Source: CAYUUW01 sp964448005
Lineage (GTDB): Bacteria; Patescibacteriota; Gracilibacteria; UM-FILTER-43-11
Length of the DNA: 64,000 bases
Reading direction: 5' to 3'
Assembly (NCBI GenBank): GCA_964448005.1
Contig: CAYUUW010000001.1
Span: 7,937-71,936 of the forward strand
The position numbers and the translations under genes were made by a program. Shown here one piece after another: positions 1-7,421 of this stretch. The notes under the pieces were generated by a model. That model made no database searches. It worked only from the letters and a program-made list of their open reading frames with translations, and was not told the DNA's origin. Each line of letters starts with the position of its first letter. Position 1 is the first letter of the stretch.

Positions 1-7
1 GGGCGAA

Positions 8-36
8 GGGCAGAGGGGATTAAGGGGTGAATGCCC
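8..36 (+). repeat. Conserved cassette-end hairpin loop, copy 1
   Basis: G-rich loop core GGGCAGAGGGG followed by GGGGTGAATGC. The same core recurs at 2908-2932, about 84 bp inside the left end of the copper cassette. By analogy the first cassette begins roughly 80 bp left of the window. Confidence 0.55.
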
Positions 37-113
37 GAAGCCAAAATACCTAATATGCGGTCATACGCAACATCTGTTTTATAGGTTTCTGCGGTCTATC
101 CACAATATTGTAT

Positions 114-179
114 TTGACAAGTAATTCACTCATGTAATATACTAAGTTACGTGAAATGCGATAATACTAAATATACGTG
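114..179 (+). promoter_or_regulatory. Promoter and direct repeats upstream of the methyltransferase-Rrf2 pair
   Basis: TTGACA at 114-119 and TATACT at 138-143 with an 18-bp spacer. Two direct repeats, ATACTAA-N3-ACGTG (139-153) and ATACTAA-N4-ACGTG (164-179), lie 25 bp apart. They cover the -10 and the leader and are a candidate operator for the Rrf2 protein encoded downstream. Confidence 0.5.
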
Positions 180-181
180 GT

Positions 182-781
182 ATGAATACACACAATGATC
201 ATAAACATCCCCCTAGTCCTTTTGATAACCCTGAAAAATTTATAGAAAAGTTTGATGGTGTTGAGAGGGATAAATGGCAAAAACCTGATGCTGTGATGCA
301 GGCATTTAATCTCCAAGACAATGCTGTTGTCATAGAGGTGGGTGCAGGGACTGGATATTTTGTAATGAGATTGGCTGAACAGCTAAAGAATGGAAAAATT
401 ATTGCCTTTGATCAATCTGCCAATATGACTTCACATCTTCAAAATCGCGTAAGAGAATTAGGACTTAGTAATGTTAGTGCATATACAACTGAAACAAATG
501 GAATTATTGCCCTGGAAGAAAAAGCTGATCTTATCTTTTCGGTTGATGTATACCATCACATGCAGAACAGAATTCAATATTACACTAACCTTGCATCACA
601 ACTTAAACCCGAGGGTAGACTTGTAATAATTGACCGAACTGAAGAAAAGGTTGAAGGTCAACCGCTAGGACATCGGGTGTCGGCAAAGAGAGTAAAAGAA
701 GAAATGAGAAAAGCCGGTTTTGAACTTGTCCAAGAATTAGATTTTTTGTTGCCGATTCAGTATTATCTATCATTTAAATAA
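182..781 (+). CDS. Class I SAM-dependent methyltransferase
   Basis: A 199-residue Rossmann-type methyltransferase. Motif I is VIEVGAGTGYF near residue 50. The acidic end of beta-2 (IIAFDQS) and motif IV (ADLIFSVDVYHHM) follow. This is the UbiE/Methyltransf_25-type fold, so a small molecule or metal(loid) species is the likelier substrate than nucleic acid, but the substrate cannot be read from the sequence. An Rrf2-type regulator gene starts 14 bp downstream, so the two probably form an operon. The gene is AT-rich compared with the chromosome and belongs to the first, edge-truncated cassette. The start follows a strong promoter but has no clear Shine-Dalgarno. Confidence 0.85.
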   Translation: MNTHNDHKHPPSPFDNPEKFIEKFDGVERDKWQKPDAVMQAFNLQDNAVVIEVGAGTGYFVMRLAEQLKNGKIIAFDQSANMTSHLQNRVRELGLSNVSAYTTETNGIIALEEKADLIFSVDVYHHMQNRIQYYTNLASQLKPEGRLVIIDRTEEKVEGQPLGHRVSAKRVKEEMRKAGFELVQELDFLLPIQYYLSFK

Positions 782-795
782 GCACATATACTAGT

Positions 796-1224
796 ATGAA
801 AAAAAGTACAAAATTTTCCGATGTGGTGCATATGCTGCTCCATATGGCTGGTTCAAAAGTGCCAACCACATCAGAGGCTTTAGCAAAATTTGCACATACA
901 AATCCTGTGGTGGCTCGCAGAATAATGGCGGGACTTCGAGAGCGAAGATTTGTGCAGTCGGAAAAAGGTCATGGTGGTGGTTGGACGCTTTCGTGTGATA
1001 TCAATGAAGTGACTTTATATGATGTGTATGAAGCAATTGGTTCGCCAACGATGTTTGCAATGGGGAATCGTGATGAATCTTCAAAATGCCTTGTAGAAAA
1101 TGCTGTACTTACGGCTACAGGCAATACTTTTCAGGAGGCAGAGAGTATTTTAACTATAAGATTTCGTAGCACGACATTAGCTGATTTGCTTAGTACTATT
1201 AAAAAACGTGGCAAGAACGCTTAA
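796..1224 (+). CDS. Rrf2 family transcriptional regulator
   Basis: A 142-residue winged-helix protein. The N-terminal half has the Rrf2 pattern: a helix-turn-helix around residues 24-50 with VVARRIMAGLRERRFV, then a GHGGGWTLS wing. Only one cysteine (in SSKCLVE) lies where Rrf2 proteins of the IscR/NsrR type carry three, so an iron-sulfur cluster is unlikely. It resembles the cluster-less YwnA-like branch. It probably autoregulates the two-gene operon through the repeats near 139-179. The linked methyltransferase suggests a detoxification or stress switch, which is inference. Confidence 0.85.
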   Translation: MKKSTKFSDVVHMLLHMAGSKVPTTSEALAKFAHTNPVVARRIMAGLRERRFVQSEKGHGGGWTLSCDINEVTLYDVYEAIGSPTMFAMGNRDESSKCLVENAVLTATGNTFQEAESILTIRFRSTTLADLLSTIKKRGKNA

Positions 1225-1295
1225 TCACTTCACCTATAAGAAATTGTTTGTTAACAATGCTGTGAAGAACACTTTTAATTTCATCATCAAATAAA

Positions 1296-1420
1296 TCGTT
1301 TCCAGAGCGAAGCGGAAGAAACACCGCTTTGTTTCCCCTTATAAAAAAGAAAAACAAAATCAGATTCTTTTTAAAAGCTTGGGCGATAGCCCAAAAAGGA
1401 AAACATGTATTTCACATAAC
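1296..1420 (+). repeat. Conserved right end of the first cassette
   Basis: Contains a stem with AGCGAAGCGG, an A-rich stretch, the short hairpin GGGCGATAGCCC (1381-1392), GGAAAACATGTATTT and the box CACATAAC (1413-1420). The same order recurs at 7047-7174 before the recombinase. This explains most of the gene-free interval 1225-1555 together with the attC-like site. Confidence 0.65.
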
Positions 1421-1551
1421 GTTCCGGTTTGTACGAAGTTTACCAATGTTAAAATAATCCCTCAACATTGGTAAATTTGGGTGAGGTTTTTGTGCGACCA
1501 TCAGCAGTCAAAAAGTGCACAAAAACTGAACCGTACAAACCGTGTTGTACG
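1413..1551. other. attC-like recombination site A
   Basis: 139 bp. Outer boxes are CACATAAC (1413-1420) and GTTGTACG (1544-1551). Inner complementary arms are CGGTTTGTAC, followed by GAAG, and GTACAAACCG. Two nested hairpins lie in the loop: TTTACCAATGTT with AACATTGGTAAA, and TTTTTGTGC with GCACAAAAA. The two outer boxes pair poorly with each other, as expected where two different cassettes meet. The next site, B, shows the same layout. Confidence 0.72.
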
Positions 1552-2114
1552 ATTGTTATTTTTCTAAACTTTTAACAAAAGCATTGGTTAATTCCTTTAT
1601 TTTATTTATTGTCTGCGGATCTGAGTCATTGATACTTTTTTTAATTTTGGATTTAACACCGCTTATTAGTAGGCAATGATCTTCGCTTACGTTTGAAGAT
1701 AGGGTTTTAACAATATGTATGAGTGATTCATGCCCAACTTTTCCAGATGAAGAAGCGGTAATTAGAGCGACAGGTTTATTCATAAAAACAGTCGTTGAAA
1801 CTGTCCATTCCAAGGCATTTTTTAGTATTGAGGGTATGCTGAAAACGTATTCTGGTGTACTGATGATGATGCCATCTGCATTTTCAATCATCTTCCTGAA
1901 TTGGAGCACCTCCCTTGGCACTTCTTCTGGTTCTAGATCGGGATTAAAATGAGGAAGTCTGCTTAAATCCTTATAAATAAAAAATTGAACTCCGTCACCG
2001 GAAAAACTGGAAATAAAATCAATAATTCTTGAATTGGATGATTCCTCACCTACACTTCCTGATATTCCAATGATAGTCTTCATTCTAAAGCTTAGAAAAA
2101 TAATGTCGTATAAC
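1544..2114. repeat. Terminal inverted repeats of cassette A-B
   Basis: The left end (1544-1569) and the reverse complement of the right end (2090-2114) share GTT-TACGA then TTATTTTTCTAA, about 25 bp with a few mismatches. The pairing extends well inside the cassette beyond the attC box. Confidence 0.7.
1556..2083 (-). CDS. NADPH-dependent FMN reductase-like flavoprotein
   Basis: A 175-residue flavodoxin-fold protein of the NADPH-dependent FMN reductase (SsuE/ArsH/YieF) superfamily. The N-terminal phosphate-binding loop is GISGSVGEESSNSRI. The family signature TPEYVFSIPSILKNALEW lies near residues 96-113. Such enzymes reduce FMN, quinones or azo compounds with NAD(P)H; the substrate is not predictable here. 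The gene fills cassette A-B. Its stop codon lies 5 bp from site A, within the cassette-end inverted repeat, which is the usual gene-to-attC spacing when the array is read on the minus strand. Confidence 0.82.
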   Translation of the reverse strand: MKTIIGISGSVGEESSNSRIIDFISSFSGDGVQFFIYKDLSRLPHFNPDLEPEEVPREVLQFRKMIENADGIIISTPEYVFSIPSILKNALEWTVSTTVFMNKPVALITASSSGKVGHESLIHIVKTLSSNVSEDHCLLISGVKSKIKKSINDSDPQTINKIKELTNAFVKSLEK

Positions 2115-2224
2115 GTCCGCGTGTTGGCGAAGTTGCGCGGGTGTATAATATCCCGAAGGGGAACACCCGTGCAATTTGGGAGAGGCGACCATCGGGAGAT
2201 GAGCAGCTAACACGCTGTTATATG
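2107..2224. other. attC-like recombination site B
   Basis: 118 bp. Outer boxes are CGTATAAC (2107-2114) and GTTATATG (2217-2224). Inner arms GCGTGTTGGC (then GAAG) and GCTAACACGC pair with one extrahelical base. The loop holds the hairpin GCGGGTGT with ACACCCGT and a second smaller one. Short reading frames inside this site are a consequence of the repeat and are not taken as genes. Confidence 0.75.
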
Positions 2225-2710
2225 ATGTGCATGTTTTCTTAAATTTGCTTTCAGTAATCAGTCTCACCAATCATTTTTTGAATCATTGAATCAATCATCT
2301 CCTTTAAATCTGGAGGTAGTTTTTTGATTTGGCAATAGTTTTTATCGATCACATCTTCAAGATCCCTACCTGGCCCTCCTCCACTTTCAATATTCTTTAA
2401 TACAATTCCCACGCATGCTGCGAACTCTCGTTCATGACCTTTTTTCAATACATGATATCCAAGTTCAATTACTTCATATGGAAACCAATAATTCTTTTCA
2501 AAATCTACTAATCCCCCATTGTCTATAACTATATCCAGCTCCTTTCTGTGTTTATCACGACTATCGCGATAATCCAGACTAGAGATATAATTTCTTTCTG
2601 AGTCAGAAAGTGATTTTAAAAAAGATTCAAGCTCCATGATGTAGGCTAAAATTTAGTCTTTATAAGAATAGATACAATAGCCCCAAAAGAAAACATGTAT
2701 TTCATATAAC
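2217..2710. repeat. Terminal inverted repeats of cassette B-C
   Basis: The left end 2217-2238 starts GTTATATGATGT and ends CATGTTTTC. The right end 2689-2710, reverse-complemented, starts GTTATATGAAAT and ends CATGTTTTC. That is 22 bp with three mismatches, and the 8-base boxes are exact complements. Confidence 0.75.
2251..2637 (-). CDS. Hypothetical cassette-borne protein
   Basis: A 128-residue, acidic, cysteine-poor, largely helical protein with no signal peptide or membrane segment. It resembles no family I can name. The size, acidity and isolation are compatible with an immunity-type or small accessory protein, but no motif proves it. It is the only gene in cassette B-C. Its stop lies 27 bp from site B and its start lies about 80 bp from site C, the usual layout for a one-gene integron cassette read on the minus strand. 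Confidence 0.7.
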   Translation of the reverse strand: MELESFLKSLSDSERNYISSLDYRDSRDKHRKELDIVIDNGGLVDFEKNYWFPYEVIELGYHVLKKGHEREFAACVGIVLKNIESGGGPGRDLEDVIDKNYCQIKKLPPDLKEMIDSMIQKMIGETDY

Positions 2711-2831
2711 GTTTCTGCGTATGCGATGTTTGCCAGCGGTATAATTGCACGAAGTGCTTACCACTGGCAAATATGGGTGGAGGCTTGCGGAGGTACGGAG
2801 CAAGCCGGAACCGCATACGCAGTGTTAGCTG
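2703..2831. other. attC-like recombination site C
   Basis: 129 bp. Outer boxes are CATATAAC (2703-2710) and GTTAGCTG (2824-2831). Inner arms are CTGCGTATGCG and CGCATACGCAG. The loop contains TTTGCCAG with CTGGCAAA and the hairpin GGCTTGC with GCAAGCC. The left box matches the left end of cassette B-C and the right box matches the right end of cassette C-D, so the site is a junction of two cassettes. Confidence 0.75.
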
Positions 2832-2907
2832 ATGTATTCCTTTTCTTTTCCGACGATAGTCGGTTGTTTTAAAAAATTTTCGAATTTCTTTTTCCGTTTT
2901 GGATTTT

Positions 2908-2932
2908 GGGCAGAGGGGTTAGGGGTGAATGC
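2908..2932 (+). repeat. Conserved cassette-end hairpin loop, copy 2
   Basis: Same G-rich core as at 8-36, here closed by a 13-bp stem: GTTTTGGATTTTG upstream and CAAAATCCAAAAC downstream. The stem sequence differs between copies while the loop is kept, suggesting a selected structure. Confidence 0.55.
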
Positions 2933-3011
2933 TCAAAATCCAAAACTCCTTATTCTGTTCGGCAAAAGTGCTTACATAAAACTTTCAAGGTCAATTTTCC
3001 TACATTCATTT

Positions 3012-3401
3012 TTAGTTAAAATTGACTGCAAAATTGTACATTCCCATACTGCAAAGCCCCTGAAGTGTCCCGGATTGAGGAGTGCCCAGATCAATAATTT
3101 CTTCCCCGGTTTGGGCTAATATCTTTTGAAAGCCGACTGAACGAATTACAAGTGACGCAGAGCAGTCATACGTGCCGTTTGTTTTGACGATGAGCTTTGT
3201 GGGAATACCGGCCTTTGCCGTAGATACTTTTGGTGAGTATCCGCCCTTTGCATTCACGGTGATGTATTGAATCCCATCTTTGATTTCAACGTTCTGCGCC
3301 GATCCGACTGTCCTTGTGTCATTTTTTGAACCACCAAGGAAAATAATGCCAATGCCTATGGCAAGTGCGATCGTAATTATGATTAAAGAGGTTTTATTCA
3401 T
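3012..3401 (-). CDS. Membrane-anchored cupredoxin-like copper protein
   Basis: 129 residues. One N-terminal transmembrane helix (about residues 5-23) is followed by a cupredoxin-like domain. Candidate copper ligands are the Cys of YDCSAS and the C-terminal CSMGM cluster; a cupredoxin normally uses His/Cys/Met here. The start at 3401 was chosen because it directly precedes the membrane helix. It is the last gene of the csoR-copA operon, 7 bp after the HMA/DsbD-like gene. It probably binds or passes copper on the outer face of the membrane, which is inferred from context. Confidence 0.75.
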   Translation of the reverse strand: MNKTSLIIITIALAIGIGIIFLGGSKNDTRTVGSAQNVEIKDGIQYITVNAKGGYSPKVSTAKAGIPTKLIVKTNGTYDCSASLVIRSVGFQKILAQTGEEIIDLGTPQSGTLQGLCSMGMYNFAVNFN

Positions 3402-3408
3402 AGGTTTA

Positions 3409-4416
3409 TTATATGTTAAATAGCGGATTAATAATTCCAAGTCCGGCAAGTCCGGCGAGGAGCGCAAACAATCCAAGACCAATCACAACGACTCCTGCGG
3501 ATTTGAAAAATAGTGGAGCGTGTTTTCCGTGAGCGAATGAAGCTGATCCGAATGAAAGAAGTACGAGCATCGGCAGTGTTCCGAGAGCAAACGCAAGCAT
3601 AATCAGAAGCCCTGACATGAAAGACCCGCTACTTAATGCTGAAACTTGCATCGACTGCGTGAATCCGCACGGCAGAAAGAAAGTAGCGAATCCAATAATG
3701 AGCGGGGTAAAAGTTTTGTGTTCTATTCTTCTGAAAAGATTGAAAATGCTTGAAGGTAATGCGACTTTGTTTTTTTCAAACACTCCAGCCAAATTTAAGC
3801 CGAGAAGCAACATTACTACAGAAGCCAAAATTCCCAAGATTGCCGTGAAAGTAAAGTTGATGCCGATAGTACTGCCTACAGCTCCGAGAACTCCTCCTAG
3901 TACTGCAAAACTAATTAATCTTCCTAGGTGAAAGAGAGTAAAAGTTTTGGTATCGCTGACATTATCCTGCGATACTGTTGCCGAAAGCGATAAGACTAAA
4001 CCACCAACGATAGCAAGACAACTGGAAACTGAGGCGATGAGTCCAATAATAAAACTCGTTACCGGAGTCGTTTGTCCGCCAATTCCGAGATTTAATATTC
4101 CCGATTTCTGCAGGAGGAAAAATACGACGAGAAACGCCAGGCCGATCGGTATAGCTTTCCAAATTACGCCATCGTCTATTTTCTCTTTGGCTTTTTTCTC
4201 AACAGAAAGAGAATAACCATTGTGCTGTATTTTTTCAGTCAGTATTTCCGCGAGTTTGTGCTGACTCTCACTGAGGGCTGTGTCGATTGAGACAGTTTCG
4301 TGTTTCAAATCGACACTGGCACGTTCGATACCAATTTGCTCGTTTAAAATATCTTCAATGAGGATTTTACATGAAGCACAGTGAGTGCCGGAAACATGAA
4401 ATGTGTAGGTTTTCAT
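3409..4416 (-). CDS. HMA domain fused to a DsbD/TauE-like membrane protein
   Basis: 335 residues. The N-terminal heavy-metal-associated domain (1-75) carries the copper motif GTHCASC (Cys13, Cys16). After a linker come six to seven transmembrane helices (about 90-330) of the DsbD_2/SafE type, with the pairs SVSSCLAIVGG and FFLPCGFTQ carrying conserved cysteines. Such fusions accompany CopA in many Gram-positive and candidate-phylum copper operons and may move copper or electrons across the membrane. The gene sits 2 bp downstream of copA, so the two are co-transcribed. Confidence 0.82.
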   Translation of the reverse strand: MKTYTFHVSGTHCASCKILIEDILNEQIGIERASVDLKHETVSIDTALSESQHKLAEILTEKIQHNGYSLSVEKKAKEKIDDGVIWKAIPIGLAFLVVFFLLQKSGILNLGIGGQTTPVTSFIIGLIASVSSCLAIVGGLVLSLSATVSQDNVSDTKTFTLFHLGRLISFAVLGGVLGAVGSTIGINFTFTAILGILASVVMLLLGLNLAGVFEKNKVALPSSIFNLFRRIEHKTFTPLIIGFATFFLPCGFTQSMQVSALSSGSFMSGLLIMLAFALGTLPMLVLLSFGSASFAHGKHAPLFFKSAGVVVIGLGLFALLAGLAGLGIINPLFNI

Positions 4417-4418
4417 AG

Positions 4419-6713
4419 TTATAATTTCTTGGCTTTAATGCGTAATGAATTTGAGACGACCGAAACTGATGACATTGCCATGGCAAATCCGGCAAAGATT
4501 GGATTTAGTACCCACCCAAAGATCGGGTAGAAAATTCCAGCCGCAAGTGGAATACCAACAATGTTGTAGATAAATGCCCAAAACAGATTCTGCTTGATAC
4601 CTCGCATGGTCATTTTTGAGAGCTTGATTGCTTTGACGAGCTTTGAGATATCTCCGCCAAGAAGCGTGATACCTGCAGACTCTATTGCAACATCCGTTCC
4701 GGTCCCCATAGCAATGCCCACGTCAGCCTGAGCCAGTGCAGGGGCATCGTTTACGCCGTCTCCAGCCATTGCGACCACTCGACCCTGTGACTGAAGCTCT
4801 TTTATCTTTGCGAGCTTATCCTGCGGTAGTACATGGGCAACCACATCATCAATGCCGACAAGCGATCCTATGTATTTGGCGGCCTTTTCATCATCGCCGG
4901 TGAGCATAACCACTTTGATTCCAAGTGCGTGCAGATTCTTTATCGCCTCGACCGACTCTGTTTTTATCTCATCGGCTACCATAACAAAACCGAGAACCTT
5001 CTCTTTTGTGGCAATAATTACCGGCGTTTTGCCTTGCGACGTAAACTCGTTTAATTTCGCCACATCAAAAGAAATGTTGAGATCGCTTATAAGCTTTGCA
5101 TTGCCAACAAAGTATTCAGTGTTCTTGATCGTTCCCTTAAGACCCTTGCCTTGTATGCCTTCAAAGTTTGAAACATCAGAGACAGGTATATTTTTTTCTT
5201 TTGCGTAATTTACAATCGCATGAGCGATCGGATGTTCTGACTTCTTCTCAAGCGAGGCTAAAATTGACACCATCTCATCATCTTTTAGATTGGAAAGATT
5301 TTGTATATCAACGAGGGTTGGTTTTCCAATAGTGATTGTGCCGGTTTTATCAACTACAACCGTATTTACCTTGTGGAGTTTTTCTAGGGTCGCCGCATCT
5401 TTGATAAGAATTCCTTCTTTTGCCCCCTTACCGACACCAACAATGATCGCTGTCGGTGTGGCAAGACCGAGAGCGCATGGGCAGGCAATAACGAGAATTC
5501 CCACGAAAGAAACAAGACCAAATGATAGAGCTTGAGAAAAACCTAGATACTGCGATCCAACAATGAGCCACGCACCGAGAGTAACAAATGCGATCACTAA
5601 AACAATCGGCACAAAAACTGACGAAATTTTATCTGCGAGTGCTTGTATCGGAGCCTTACTTCCTTGAGCGTCCTCGACCATTTTAATAATCTGGGCGAGC
5701 AGTGTTTCCGACCCAACTTTTGTTGCCTTGAATGTAAATGAGCCGCTGGTATTGATTGTTCCGGAGACTACGCTGTCTCCGACTTTTTTCTGTACTGGCA
5801 TCGGCTCTCCCGTGACCATTGATTCATCAACAAAAGAACTGCCGTCAGTTATCATGCCGTCCACGGGGATCTTCGCTCCCGGCTTTACTATGATTAGATC
5901 GCCGTGCTTTACATCATTAACCGATATTTCAATTTCATTGCCATCACGGATAACCAGTGCGGTCTTGGCTTGCAGATTAAGAAGCTTCTCTATGGCATCA
6001 CCCGTCTTTATTTTTGATCGAGCTTCCAGGTATTTGCCGAGCGCAATGAACGTAATGACCACGATTGTCACATCGTAATACTGGTACTCAACGTTTATGA
6101 AAGGCCGTAGTACATCTTCAAAAGCACTAACGGCAAAACTGTATAAAAAGGCGGCAACGGTTCCGATGCCGATTAACGTATCCATGTTTGCCTTGCCGTA
6201 TCGGAGAAACCTATAGAAGCCAAGCAGGTATGGCTTGCCAACCACAAAAAGAATATATGTCGCCAATATAGGAAGGAGATGATGGAAAAATTCTTCCAGC
6301 GTGTAACTCATTTCGGAGACAACGTTATATTTAGCAAGAATCTCCCATCCCATGACAATGGCCGCAAAAATAGCGATAGGGATGGCCGAAATCACCTTGA
6401 TCCTCATATCAGCCACTTCAGCTAACTTTTCTTTTTTGGACTGATGAAGTCCCAAATGCGCCGCGTGCTCGCTCTCGGACATGCCCATCTCCTCGGCAGT
6501 TGCAGGAACCTCCAATGAATAGCCGAGTGGCTCAATGCGCTTGGAAAGATCATGAGGGCTCGTCTTTGACGGATCGAAAGAAACTTTGGCTTTTTCTGTG
6601 CCGTAATTAACTTCCGCAGATTCCACCCCGGCGACTTTTTTAAAGGTCTTCTCAATGACCGAAGAGCAGGAAGCGCAATGCATGCCTTTAACTTTATATA
6701 TTCGTGTGTGCAT
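4419..6713 (-). CDS. copA: Copper-exporting P1B-type ATPase
   Basis: 764 residues, the normal length for a one-HMA CopA. It has an HMA domain with GMHCASC (Cys13, Cys16), membrane CPC motif [11 protein letters not shown] near residue 410, phosphorylation motif DKTGTIT near 455, SEHPIAHAI with the HP dipeptide of the nucleotide domain, and hinge [10 protein letters not shown] near 653. CPC with CxxC points to Cu(I) (or silver) export by ATP hydrolysis. It starts 1 bp after csoR and runs straight into the HMA/DsbD-like gene. Low GC compared with the chromosome marks it as acquired. Confidence 0.95.
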   Translation of the reverse strand: MHTRIYKVKGMHCASCSSVIEKTFKKVAGVESAEVNYGTEKAKVSFDPSKTSPHDLSKRIEPLGYSLEVPATAEEMGMSESEHAAHLGLHQSKKEKLAEVADMRIKVISAIPIAIFAAIVMGWEILAKYNVVSEMSYTLEEFFHHLLPILATYILFVVGKPYLLGFYRFLRYGKANMDTLIGIGTVAAFLYSFAVSAFEDVLRPFINVEYQYYDVTIVVITFIALGKYLEARSKIKTGDAIEKLLNLQAKTALVIRDGNEIEISVNDVKHGDLIIVKPGAKIPVDGMITDGSSFVDESMVTGEPMPVQKKVGDSVVSGTINTSGSFTFKATKVGSETLLAQIIKMVEDAQGSKAPIQALADKISSVFVPIVLVIAFVTLGAWLIVGSQYLGFSQALSFGLVSFVGILVIACPCALGLATPTAIIVGVGKGAKEGILIKDAATLEKLHKVNTVVVDKTGTITIGKPTLVDIQNLSNLKDDEMVSILASLEKKSEHPIAHAIVNYAKEKNIPVSDVSNFEGIQGKGLKGTIKNTEYFVGNAKLISDLNISFDVAKLNEFTSQGKTPVIIATKEKVLGFVMVADEIKTESVEAIKNLHALGIKVVMLTGDDEKAAKYIGSLVGIDDVVAHVLPQDKLAKIKELQSQGRVVAMAGDGVNDAPALAQADVGIAMGTGTDVAIESAGITLLGGDISKLVKAIKLSKMTMRGIKQNLFWAFIYNIVGIPLAAGIFYPIFGWVLNPIFAGFAMAMSSVSVVSNSLRIKAKKL

Positions 6714-6714
6714 A

Positions 6715-6990
6715 TTATTTTCTCTTAAGTTTATAGACCTTGATAATTTCTTCCTTGGCTTTCTTTATTTGGCCAGACTGTATCTGACGAATGACACAAT
6801 GCCCAAGGTGGTTTTCAAGAAGCATATCTTCGACGTTTGATAGCCCTTGTTTTACCGCTGACGTCTGAGTGATCACGTCAATGCAATATGTGTCGTTCTC
6901 AACCATCTTTTGAAGTCCGCGAATCTGGCCTTCCAATAGTTTGAGACGGCGCACGACTTTTACCTTATTGTTTTTGTCCATGTATTTCAT
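6715..6990 (-). CDS. csoR: CsoR-type copper-sensing repressor
   Basis: 91-residue all-helical DUF156/CsoR repressor. The Cu(I) ligand triad is present as Cys36, His61 and Cys65 (YCIDV and HLGHC). It should bind the palindrome at 6997-7020 and release it on Cu(I), inducing itself, copA and the two following genes. The ATG at 6990 lies 6 bp from the -10 box, so transcripts may be leaderless; an alternative ATG three codons later would have a very short leader. It is the first gene of the copper cassette. Confidence 0.92.
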   Translation of the reverse strand: MKYMDKNNKVKVVRRLKLLEGQIRGLQKMVENDTYCIDVITQTSAVKQGLSNVEDMLLENHLGHCVIRQIQSGQIKKAKEEIIKVYKLKRK

Positions 6991-6996
6991 ACAACA

Positions 6997-7025
6997 AGTA
7001 TACCCCCCTGGGGGTATACTGTCAA
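6997..7025 (-). promoter_or_regulatory. CsoR operator overlapping the copper operon promoter
   Basis: Perfect promoter on the minus strand: TTGACA (7025-7020), 17-bp spacer, TATACT (7002-6997). The spacer holds a C/G palindrome with 10-bp arms AGTATACCCC and GGGGTATACT around four bases, the classical CsoR operator. Repressor binding would block RNA polymerase directly. Confidence 0.9.
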
Positions 7026-7046
7026 ATACTTAATTTTTATATTAAT

Positions 7047-7174
7047 AAATTGTTTTCGTAGCGGAGCGGAGAAAACACCTTATTCCCCTCTAAAAATAAA
7101 AGAAAAAGAAATTCGAAAATTTTTTAAAACAAACGGGCGATAGCCCAAAAAAGGAAAGGAATATTTCAGCTAAC
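7047..7174 (+). repeat. Conserved right end of the copper cassette
   Basis: Same order of elements as 1296-1420: a TTTTC/GAAAA stem around AGCGGAGCGG, an A-rich tract, GGGCGATAGCCC (7135-7146) and box CAGCTAAC (7167-7174). Similar ends on different cassettes indicate a shared cassette class. Confidence 0.65.
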
Positions 7175-7390
7175 TCGTTTCTATACGAAGTGTTTTCGTG
7201 CTATTGGCACAATCGAGTTGGTTATGCGAAACATTTTGTATAGAAAGGGAGTGGTGGATGGGTCTATCTTTGAGAATTTGCCTTTTTGTTGAACTGTGAG
7301 GCTTTTACGCAGTGTTTTCGCAAAAATGCTTGACCTGGAGGCATATTGCGAAGTAATTTTGCGCCGTAGCATGAAAACGAGCTGAGGATC
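7167..7390. other. Junction site D between array and recombinase (attI-like candidate)
   Basis: Begins with the box CAGCTAAC and the half-arm TTTCTATACGAAGT, like sites A-C. A partial complement GTATAGAAA lies at about 7239-7247, but no GTT box follows it. A longer partial dyad pairs GTTTTCGTGCTA (7192-7203) with TAGC-ATGAAAACGAG (7367-7381). Near-direct repeats GCGAAACATTTTG and GCGAAGTAATTTTG also occur. Position, asymmetry and the single full box suit a primary insertion site, but this is inference. It accounts for the gene-free interval 6991-7421. Confidence 0.45.
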
Positions 7391-7421
7391 GCCATTGAAT
7401 TTTAGCATTTAAACGAATTCC

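Larger units (their letters stand above)
2824..7174. repeat. Long terminal inverted repeats of the copper cassette
   Basis: The left arm 2824-2894 pairs with the right arm 7102-7174. Shared blocks in order are GTTAGCTGA, TATTCCTTT, a small hairpin (CCGACGATAGTCGG on the left, GGGCTATCGCCC reversed on the right) and TTGTTTTAAAAAATTTTCG with AATTTCTTTTTC. Hairpin position is conserved but its sequence differs with compensating changes. This covers most of the gene-free interval 2638-3011. Confidence 0.8.
1..7421. mobile_element. Integron-like cassette array next to a tyrosine recombinase
   Basis: AT-rich block of at least four units separated by structured attC-like sites near 1413, 2107, 2703 and 7167. 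The recombinase gene starts at 7422. Passenger genes of the three units closest to the recombinase all lie on the minus strand, pointing away from it, as in an integron. The leftmost unit carries plus-strand genes and is cut by the window edge. Each complete unit has matching inverted ends. That the block moves by integron-type recombination is inference; the site architecture is seen directly. Confidence 0.7.

Noticed and set aside
2085..2270. 61-codon frame inside site B
   Set aside because: It lies in the palindromic attC-like site; its codons follow the inverted arms rather than a protein pattern.
2832..3119. 95-codon plus-strand frame
   Set aside because: Covers the cassette-end inverted repeat and the antisense of the cupredoxin gene; low-complexity Phe/Lys run.
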